This document shows positions 1-5,051 of a DNA stretch of 6,266 bases, piece by piece. The notes beneath the pieces are model-generated. The model was not told the DNA's origin and searched no databases. It worked only from the letters and a program-made list of their open reading frames with translations. Numbering within the stretch: position 1 is the stretch's first letter; each line of letters starts with the position of its first letter. Made by a program: the position numbers and the translations under genes. The stretch comes from Flavipsychrobacter stenotrophus (GTDB lineage Bacteria; Bacteroidota; Bacteroidia; Chitinophagales; Chitinophagaceae): contig CANBQQ010000196.1 of NCBI GenBank assembly GCA_947371715.1, positions 1 to 6,266 of the forward strand, written 5' to 3'.

Positions 1-74
1 AATAAACCACCTCAAACCCTTACCCAATAAGCATTTTAACAGATTTTGTGTCAAATTTTGTGGATATGTTTATT

Positions 75-104
75 TTGAGATATAAATAACCCTATGTAAT
101 TTTA
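75..104 (+). promoter_or_regulatory. Possible promoter for the small ORF at 138
   Basis: A TTG at 75-77 is followed, after 19 bases, by TAATTTTA at 97-104. This is one mismatch from the Bacteroidota -7 box TAnnTTTG at a normal spacing. It would place the transcript start near 111, about 27 bases before the ATG at 138. In A/T-rich DNA such a match can easily arise by chance, so confidence is low. Confidence 0.25.
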
Positions 105-137
105 CACCACTTTAAATAACCTTTAAAAACTATCAAA

Positions 138-209
138 ATGAAAAGCAATACATCCTTCAGTAACTATGGCCCACTTGCAACGGGCATCCTGTTTTTCCTT
201 CAATCCTAA
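138..209 (+). CDS. Putative 23-residue ORF or remnant of a secreted-protein gene
   Basis: The frame reads MKSNTSFSNYGP, then a short hydrophobic run LATGILFFLQS, then a TAA stop. The start context is what Bacteroidota genes usually show: an A-rich stretch directly before ATG, AAA as second codon, no Shine-Dalgarno. The polar start followed by a hydrophobic stretch resembles the first part of a signal peptide, but no cleavage site or mature protein follows. I infer either a small peptide gene or the broken 5' end of a secreted-protein gene whose remainder is lost; the short tandem repeats begin 31 bases after the stop. A chance ORF is equally possible. I do not recognise a family. Confidence 0.22.
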   Translation: MKSNTSFSNYGPLATGILFFLQS

Positions 210-240
210 AAATCCTGGTTCAGACAGAAACCCAACCAAC

Positions 241-303
241 TTTCCACCAATTTCCACCAAACACTGCGGAAAACTGCGGAAAAACTGCGGAAAACTGCGG
301 AAA
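241..303. repeat. Two adjacent short tandem repeats
   Basis: The 10-base unit TTTCCACCAA occurs twice head to tail (241-260). Four bases on, CTGCGGAAA(A/AA) occurs four times with unit lengths 10, 11, 10 and 9 (264-273, 274-284, 285-294, 295-303); the lengths differ only in the A run. CCACCA at 254-259 can pair with TGGTGG at 305-310, which would enclose the four CTGCGG units in a loop. The units are too short and lack spacers, so this is not a CRISPR array. Slippage is the likely origin; no function is evident. Confidence 0.75.
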
Positions 304-552
304 CTGGTGGTTTTGCAAATACGCTACAAACCTTTACCACATGAGCATACACAGGAAACCGGCTAAAAAAATCTGCCGGAAACGCAAAAAACCGCCATTT
401 TCCACCATTAAACGCTTTCTTAATATGTAAAACACCCACCACGTGCTAATGGTCAGCAAGACTGCTTTCCCGAAAACAATACGCCCCGATGGTTTGTGCT
501 GTTAAATCCCTTAAAGAATGTGCACCGCTTTTTATCTGATAACCCAAAATAA

Positions 553-580
553 AAAAGAGTTCCGCAAGCGAAACTCTTTT
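553..580 (-). terminator. Rho-independent terminator of the lipoprotein gene
   Basis: AAAAGAGTT (553-561) pairs with AACTCTTTT (572-580), and the stem continues inward through CG/CG to a 4-base loop. The single C/A mismatch on the plus strand (562/571) becomes a G-U pair in minus-strand RNA, and only the minus strand has a T-rich tail after the stem (TTATTTT, 552-546). The hairpin lies 21 bases past the lipoprotein stop. Strand asymmetry and position both assign it to that gene. A second inverted repeat, TATCTGATA (533-541) and TATCAGATA (589-597), surrounds it. Confidence 0.85.
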
Positions 581-601
581 CAAAAAAATATCAGATATCA
601 A

Positions 602-1087
602 CTACAGTAAACCCTTATAGCTGCAGGCACTGCTGCCGCCGGTAGTTGTGGTTACTATGGTTATCATTAATGTATCTCTGCTCTGGTCTATGGCCGGCTT
701 TATGTAGGCACCACCACTAATGGTGTATACATTGCCACAATTATCGGTCACCACCTGGTTGCCAATGCTGAAATAATCTTTGGCTGCATTACTGTTTATC
801 ACACCCTTAATAGTTACTTCTCTCTGGCAGGAATCGTAATTAGCACCAAAAGTAGGATTCAGCCAACCCATTTTGTAGGTAACGTTCACATCATAACTAT
901 TGCTGCTGGCACCTATGGTAATATGAGAAATGTTGAACCCAGAACAATTGTCGGTGATCTTCCAGTCTCCCAGGAACTTAGCATAGTTTGCAGTATCTAC
1001 CTTTTTAGTACAAGAAAGTACACCGAAAGTACCAGCACCGGCTATTAAAGTGGCTGCCATTATATTCCTGAAAGTAAAATTAAGCAT
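602..1087 (-). CDS. Small secreted lipoprotein of unknown function
   Basis: The 161-residue product begins with a lipoprotein signal peptide: R7 in the n-region, a hydrophobic stretch from about 9 to 24, and a lipobox VLSC with the lipidated cysteine at C26. The mature part is about 136 residues, starting TKKVD, then FLGDWKITDNCSG, and is rich in Thr, Ser, Gly and aromatic residues in alternating patterns that suggest beta strands. Four further cysteines (C48, C87, C117, C155) could form two disulfides in the periplasm. The GDW motif near the mature start recalls small Bacteroidota lipoproteins with a lipocalin-like barrel, but I cannot name a family. No acidic residues follow the cysteine directly, so there is no obvious surface-export signal; a periplasm-facing outer-membrane location is inferred. 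An internal Met at residue 10 would still give a usable signal, but the longer form includes the basic n-region and is preferred. The gene is monocistronic, with its own promoter and terminator. Confidence 0.85.
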   Translation of the reverse strand: MLNFTFRNIMAATLIAGAGTFGVLSCTKKVDTANYAKFLGDWKITDNCSGFNISHITIGASSNSYDVNVTYKMGWLNPTFGANYDSCQREVTIKGVINSNAAKDYFSIGNQVVTDNCGNVYTISGGAYIKPAIDQSRDTLMITIVTTTTGGSSACSYKGLL

Positions 1088-1156
1088 GAGTTGGTTAGTT
1101 TATATTACAGCATACAGCTACACCGCCCCAAAGAGGTATGTTGCGTATTCCGAAGT

Positions 1157-1187
1157 CAAATATATTAATGTAATGGTTGCTTTTCAA
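1157..1187 (-). promoter_or_regulatory. Bacteroidota-type promoter of the lipoprotein gene
   Basis: Read on the minus strand, TTG (1187-1185) is followed after 20 bases by TATATTTG (1164-1157). This fits the phylum consensus of a -33 TTG, a spacer of roughly 17-23 and a -7 TAnnTTTG. Transcription should begin near 1150, which leaves a leader of about 60 bases before the ATG at 1087. Both elements and their spacing fit, so this is the best promoter in the window. Confidence 0.65.
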
Positions 1188-1200
1188 CAAGCTACTCATA

Positions 1201-1235
1201 TTTTTAAATTAAAACTATTAAAAAGAATTTAAAAA
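1201..1235. repeat. A/T-only inverted repeat between divergent promoters
   Basis: TTTTTAAATT (1201-1210) and AATTTAAAAA (1226-1235) are perfect 10-base inverted copies separated by 15 bases. The repeat lies just upstream of the lipoprotein -33 element. It may be an operator-like site, an A/T-rich upstream promoter element or simply a product of low base complexity. Confidence 0.4.
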
Positions 1236-1344
1236 GCCAAGTTAAGGTGCCGGAAATACGTCTATAGAAGTGTGGTAATTGTGCTGAGGATATTGGCTAT
1301 CATAGGTTTCGACAAATTTTAACTTTTACATTTTTCACAAAATC

Positions 1345-1373
1345 TTTTAACGGCTGTCCTTTTATTATATTTG
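1345..1373 (+). promoter_or_regulatory. Probable promoter of the gldF operon
   Basis: TATATTTG at 1366-1373 is a perfect match to the Bacteroidota -7 box TAnnTTTG. No TTG stands at the usual distance; the nearest candidate is the TTTT at 1345-1348, 17 bases upstream, so the -33 element is degenerate. Initiation near 1380 would give a leader of only about 15 bases before the ATG at 1396. Confidence 0.5.
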
Positions 1374-1395
1374 CTCTCCTCTTACATAACAGATA

Positions 1396-2145
1396 ATGCG
1401 AAGTATTTTTATCAAGGAAATCAATTCATTCTTCAGTTCAATAGTTGGCTATGTAGCCTTATTGGTGTTCCTTGTTGCCTGCGGGCTGTTTTTGTGGGTA
1501 ATACCCGAGTATAGCATAATGGGTTATGGCTATGCCGCCATGGACCGCTTTTTTGAGATCGCACCATGGTTGTTGCTATTGTTAGTACCGGCTGTTACCA
1601 TGCGTTCTTTTTCAGATGAGTTCAGATCGGGCACCATTGAGTGGCTGCGCACAAAGCCGGTAACAGACCTTGAGATCATTCTGGGTAAATACCTGGCTAC
1701 CCTGGCGCTCATTGCCTTTGCATTGCTCCCTACCCTCATTTACGTATATACCATTGCCAATCTTGCCCTGCCTGATAACAGCCCCGATGCGGCTGCCATA
1801 ATAGGCTCTTATATAGGCTTGCTGTTTTTAGCGGCTACTTTTGCAGCTGTGGGTGTTTTCAGTTCATCACTTACCGGCAACCAGATAGTAGGATTTCTTG
1901 TATCGCTGTTGTCTTGCTACCTGTTATATACCGGCTTTGAGCATCTGAGCCGCCTGCCCGACATGACCGAAGGACTGGATTACTACCTGAGCATGATAGG
2001 CATGGAGTTTCACTATAACTCCATCAGCCGCGGTCTGATAGACTCAAGAGACGTTGTTTACTTTTTATCGATCATCACATTATTCATTGCACTTACCCGC
2101 TTTTCGCTTAGCAGCAGAACTACAGACGCGGCAAGACAGGCGTAA
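1396..2145 (+). CDS. gldF: Gliding-motility-associated ABC transporter permease GldF
   Basis: This 249-residue polytopic inner-membrane protein belongs to the ABC-2 permease group and matches the usual GldF length. About six membrane segments are visible, near residues 16-36, 53-70, 97-122, 133-156, 161-180 and 220-236. Between the second and third lies the segment SFSDEFRSGTIEWLRTKPVT (71-90), the cytoplasmic stretch typical of ABC-2 permeases that contacts the ATPase. In Flavobacterium johnsoniae, GldF is thought to act with the ATPase GldA and with GldG in gliding; related permeases also occur in non-gliding bacteria, so motility is not proven. The gene is first in the operon, has a TATATTTG box just upstream, lacks a Shine-Dalgarno sequence, and ends 12 bases before gldG. 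No GldA gene is adjacent. Confidence 0.92.
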   Translation: MRSIFIKEINSFFSSIVGYVALLVFLVACGLFLWVIPEYSIMGYGYAAMDRFFEIAPWLLLLLVPAVTMRSFSDEFRSGTIEWLRTKPVTDLEIILGKYLATLALIAFALLPTLIYVYTIANLALPDNSPDAAAIIGSYIGLLFLAATFAAVGVFSSSLTGNQIVGFLVSLLSCYLLYTGFEHLSRLPDMTEGLDYYLSMIGMEFHYNSISRGLIDSRDVVYFLSIITLFIALTRFSLSSRTTDAARQA

Positions 2146-2157
2146 GACCTTCATAAT

Positions 2158-3894
2158 ATGGCTACCAAAAAACAAGGTAAAAATAACAAGCGCAGACAGG
2201 CTATTGTACGCATAGTATTTATGGCGTTGATACTTATTTGTGTAAACATTCTGGCATCTTATTTCCATAAGGGCATAGACCTTACAAAGGAAAAGCGCTT
2301 TACACTATCTAATTCTACCAAAAAGATGCTGCGCAGCATGCCCGAGGTAGCGGTGATCAACGTGTACCTGAAAGGCAAACTACCTGCCGACCTGCAGCAT
2401 GTACAGGAATCAGTACGTGAGGAACTATCTACGTTCAAAGATGTGGCGGGTAATAAGATCATCTATCGCTTTATAGATCCTTTTGAAGGCAAGAACGAGA
2501 ATGAGCAAAAGCAAATAGCCCGCGACCTGCAGCTGAAGGGCATTGAATTGATGTCTTTGCCAAGTAAAGAAGAAGATGGCTATTCAGTAAAAGTTTGTTT
2601 CCCTTATGCGCTGGTACAGTACAATGGCCGGGAAATGCCTATCTACCTGCTGGAAAATGCACAGGGTAAGACCCGTTCTGAATTGACCATGCTGTCTGCG
2701 GCATTGCTGGAGTATAAGTTTGCTAGTGCTATCAATATGATGTCTAAGGCTATTCAGCCGCGTATTGGTTATCTCTACGGCAATGGCGAGGACATGAGCA
2801 TTCATTCGGTAGATCTGCTCAGTTCTTTAGGCGGCTTGTACAAGCTCGACTCATTGAACCTCTCGCACATGATACACATATCTAACGCATATGACGCTAT
2901 CATCATCAATGCTCCTACTACCCCATTTTCTGAACCCGACAAGCTGAAAATAGACCAATATATAATGCGCGGCGGCCATGTGCTATGGGCGGTGAATACC
3001 ATGAGTGCTTCTATGGATAGCTTCTCGCACGGCAATCAGAAATTCTTATCGGTAGAAAATGGCCTGAACCTCGATGACATGTTGTTCAAGTACGGTGCCC
3101 GCATCAATAATGACCTTATAGAAGACAAACAATGTGTACCTATTCCCATTATGGCTACCACCGGCAAGCCGGAGTTGCATGACTGGGTATACTTCCCCCG
3201 AATTAATCCAACAGCCGACCATCCTATCGTACGTAATATGGATTTCATTATTGGTGGATTTACCAATAGTATCGATACCATCAGTGCTGCTGCCATCAAA
3301 AGCACTGTGTTGCTGGAAACATCTAAATACAGCCGCACATCATCATCACCGGTTACAGTTAGCTTTACCAAGATCAACTACCCGGGCCGCATGGAAAATT
3401 TCAACAAGCCTTACAGGCCGGTAGCAGTTTTGCTGGAAGGCAAGTTTGTTTCTTTATACAAAAACAGGTTAGCACGAGCATATCTTGCTACCCTTGATTC
3501 ACTTAATGAGCCATTCAAGCCACAGTGCGACAGCACCGGCAGTATGATCGTAACCTCTATTGGTAATATCTTCCAGAACGACTTTTCTACCAAAGACGGC
3601 CCGATGCAATTGGGCTACTACAAATACACCGCAGAGCATTTTGCTAATCGCGACTTCCTGCTGAATGCCATAGAATACCTCACTGATCACTCAGGCATTC
3701 TTGAAGCCCGCTCTAAAGATGTGAAGATGCGCCTGTTGGATAAAGGCCGTGCGATAGAAGAAAAGACACAATGGCAATGGATCAATGTGGCCGTGCCTAT
3801 TGCATTGGTACTCATGTTCGCATCGTTTTACCTGTTCATGAGAAAGCGTAGGTATGAAGTAAAAAAGACTATTAAACCAACCACCAATGGCTAA
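2158..3894 (+). CDS. gldG: Gliding-motility-associated ABC transporter auxiliary protein GldG
   Basis: The 578-residue product has the GldG layout: a basic cytoplasmic N-terminus (residues 1-15), a membrane segment near 16-35, a large periplasmic region, a second membrane segment near 541-561, and a short basic tail. Right after the first anchor comes DLTKEKRFTLS (41-51), the signature start of the periplasmic part in this family (ABC_transp_aux type). Other family-like stretches are GYLYGNGED (204-212), YDAIIINAP (245-253) and GRAIEEKTQWQWINVAVP (530-547). The protein is annotated in the family as a substrate-binding or auxiliary component that works with GldF; its substrate is unknown. It follows gldF after 12 bases and its last codons overlap the next start, so the three genes are surely co-transcribed. 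Length is normal and I see no frameshift. Confidence 0.93.
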   Translation: MATKKQGKNNKRRQAIVRIVFMALILICVNILASYFHKGIDLTKEKRFTLSNSTKKMLRSMPEVAVINVYLKGKLPADLQHVQESVREELSTFKDVAGNKIIYRFIDPFEGKNENEQKQIARDLQLKGIELMSLPSKEEDGYSVKVCFPYALVQYNGREMPIYLLENAQGKTRSELTMLSAALLEYKFASAINMMSKAIQPRIGYLYGNGEDMSIHSVDLLSSLGGLYKLDSLNLSHMIHISNAYDAIIINAPTTPFSEPDKLKIDQYIMRGGHVLWAVNTMSASMDSFSHGNQKFLSVENGLNLDDMLFKYGARINNDLIEDKQCVPIPIMATTGKPELHDWVYFPRINPTADHPIVRNMDFIIGGFTNSIDTISAAAIKSTVLLETSKYSRTSSSPVTVSFTKINYPGRMENFNKPYRPVAVLLEGKFVSLYKNRLARAYLATLDSLNEPFKPQCDSTGSMIVTSIGNIFQNDFSTKDGPMQLGYYKYTAEHFANRDFLLNAIEYLTDHSGILEARSKDVKMRLLDKGRAIEEKTQWQWINVAVPIALVLMFASFYLFMRKRRYEVKKTIKPTTNG

Positions 3895-4957
3895 GACCCT
3901 CATATATTTCGTAATACTTGCCGTACTGGGCACCAGTATCTACTTCTTCATATTTAAGAAGGAAGATAACCCATATGGTGCCAAGGAGGCGGGATTTACC
4001 GTACAAGATACTGCAGCTGTATACAAAATATTCATTGCCAGCAATGACAACGAATCTATTACTGCCGAGCGCAAAGACGGCGTGTGGATGCTCAATGGTA
4101 CTATGCGCGCGCTGCCTAGCATGGTAGACCTTATATTGCTTACGGTGCATAACCAGGAACCGTTGTACCCTGTTACTAAAAACGCCTATGAAGAAGCAGT
4201 GAAGAACATGGCTGCGGAAGGCATTAAGGTAGAACTATACGATAAGAACAACAAGAAGATAACCGTATTCTATGTAGGCGGTATATCTGCCAACGGCGGT
4301 GGCACCAACATGCTGACAGAAGGTGCTAAGATGCCTTATGTAGTGCAGACACCCGGTTTTTCGGGTAGCCTCAGATCACGCTTCTCCACAAAAGTTTCGG
4401 ATTGGAGAGACAGGACAGTATTCAATATACCTGCCACTGATCTGAAGAGCGTAGCCGTTAGTTACGTTACCAAGCCTATCAATTCATTTGTGATTACAAA
4501 GGCGCAGGATAAGTTTACCGTAACCGGCGACCCCGCAGTAACCACAGGTATGGGTCCGCTAAATGAAGGCAGAGCTAAAGCATACACCACCTACTTCACC
4601 AACATAAATTGTGAAGGGTACATGAATGGCATACCGGGGTTGGATAGCATAATTAGGAATGCAATGAAGATGTCTGTTATTGACGTTGAGACAGTGAAGG
4701 GCGAAAAGCAACATGCAGATATCTACTGGATGCCGGTAAACAAGCGCAGTAAGAACAAGCTGCAAAGCGACGAAGAAGTACCCAACGAGTATGACGCTGA
4801 CCGCATGTATGCAGTAATAAATGGCAGCAAAGACACCGTGTTGATTCAGACGCTTACGTTCTTTAAACTGCTGCGCAAGTCGTTTGAGTTCTACCAGAAA
4901 GACATTCCACGCCAGGCACAAAGCAATACCTTACAGCCCGGCATGATCAAAAAGTAA
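3887..4957 (+). CDS. DUF4340 domain protein, membrane-anchored periplasmic partner of GldFG
   Basis: The 356-residue product has one N-terminal membrane segment (about 5-23) with Lys on both sides (K3, then KKE at 24-26), and no cysteine for lipidation, so it should stay as an inner-membrane signal anchor with a soluble periplasmic region. The pattern ITAERKDGVWMLNG (58-71), followed by helices and VELYDKNNKKITVFYVGG (115-132), matches DUF4340 proteins, which repeat a small alpha/beta unit. Genes of this family often sit directly after a GldG-type gene and an ABC-2 permease in many phyla, which points to a shared complex; the biochemical role is unknown. The ATG overlaps the gldG stop by 8 bases in another frame, so translational coupling is likely. 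The C-terminal 50 residues end in a polar tail without further membrane segments. Confidence 0.85.
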   Translation: MAKTLIYFVILAVLGTSIYFFIFKKEDNPYGAKEAGFTVQDTAAVYKIFIASNDNESITAERKDGVWMLNGTMRALPSMVDLILLTVHNQEPLYPVTKNAYEEAVKNMAAEGIKVELYDKNNKKITVFYVGGISANGGGTNMLTEGAKMPYVVQTPGFSGSLRSRFSTKVSDWRDRTVFNIPATDLKSVAVSYVTKPINSFVITKAQDKFTVTGDPAVTTGMGPLNEGRAKAYTTYFTNINCEGYMNGIPGLDSIIRNAMKMSVIDVETVKGEKQHADIYWMPVNKRSKNKLQSDEEVPNEYDADRMYAVINGSKDTVLIQTLTFFKLLRKSFEFYQKDIPRQAQSNTLQPGMIKK

Positions 4958-4980
4958 GAAACAATTCAGAACAGATAATA

Positions 4981-5020
4981 ACAACAAAGGTGAGCAAGAG
5001 TTTTAGCCCACCCTTGTTGT
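4981..5020. terminator. Shared hairpin terminator between convergent genes
   Basis: ACAACAAAGGTG (4981-4992) pairs with CACCCTTGTTGT (5009-5020), 11 of 12 positions on the plus strand, and two more G-C pairs follow inside (4994/5007, 4995/5006). Both plus-strand mismatches (A/C at 4988/5013 and 4993/5008) become G-U pairs in minus-strand RNA, giving an unbroken 15-pair stem. It lies 23 bases after the DUF4340 stop and 31 bases after the receptor stop. No strong T tract follows on either strand, so intrinsic termination strength is uncertain, but position and stem favour a bidirectional terminator. Confidence 0.7.
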
Positions 5021-5051
5021 GTCAGTTGAATAACGCCCAATTAAGGCAGCA

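Larger units (their letters stand above)
1..552. other. Largely non-coding left-end region
   Basis: No convincing long gene lies here. The first 110 bases are A/T-rich with the word ATTTTGTG occurring twice (43-50 and 55-62). Then come a possible promoter and a 23-codon ORF (138-209), a block of short tandem repeats (241-303), and about 240 bases (311-552) in which I find no gene. That last part contains a 5-bp CCGGC/GCCGG hairpin at 359-379 and a third copy of the word TTTCCACCA at 399-407. Open frames across the repeats on both strands are short, give low-complexity peptides and resemble no family I know. Confidence 0.6.
1088..1395. other. Divergent intergenic region
   Basis: This 308-base gap separates the leftward lipoprotein gene from the rightward gldF operon. 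It contains one promoter for each direction, with identical -7 boxes TATATTTG, and an A/T-only inverted repeat between them (1201-1235). I see no tRNA, no small RNA with clear structure and no credible ORF; a 60-codon plus-strand frame at 1050-1232 mostly overlaps the lipoprotein leader and has no gene-like features. Confidence 0.7.

Noticed and set aside
264..303. CRISPR-like array
   Set aside because: Units are 9-11 bases, directly adjacent and without spacers; no cas genes nearby.
166..366. 66-codon plus-strand frame across the tandem repeats
   Set aside because: The peptide is low-complexity because it reads through the CTGCGG repeats; the start lies inside the better small ORF and no family resemblance is seen.
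359..379. CCGGC/GCCGG hairpin as a terminator
   Set aside because: The stem is only 5 pairs with an 11-base loop and no T tract on either strand; no gene ends next to it.
341..430. 29-residue, very basic ORF (11 Lys/Arg) on the plus strand
   Set aside because: The basic content follows from A-rich DNA around a small hairpin; there is no promoter-like element or A-rich leader before its ATG, so chance is the simplest explanation.
206..442. 78-codon minus-strand frame across the same repeats
   Set aside because: Its FSAVFRS-type repeats simply translate the DNA repeat; no promoter or gene-like start, and no family resemblance.
1050..1232. 60-codon plus-strand frame upstream of gldF
   Set aside because: It starts inside the lipoprotein gene on the opposite strand, covers that gene's promoter, and shows no gene-like pattern.
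1246..1330. Possible tRNA or tmRNA-like end around GGTTTCGACAA
   Set aside because: No cloverleaf or matching acceptor stem can be drawn around it; the resemblance is limited to a few bases.
3036..4921. Several 60-120 codon minus-strand frames inside gldG and the DUF4340 gene
   Set aside because: They lie fully opposite well-supported genes, lack promoters and resemble nothing known, so they are shadow frames.
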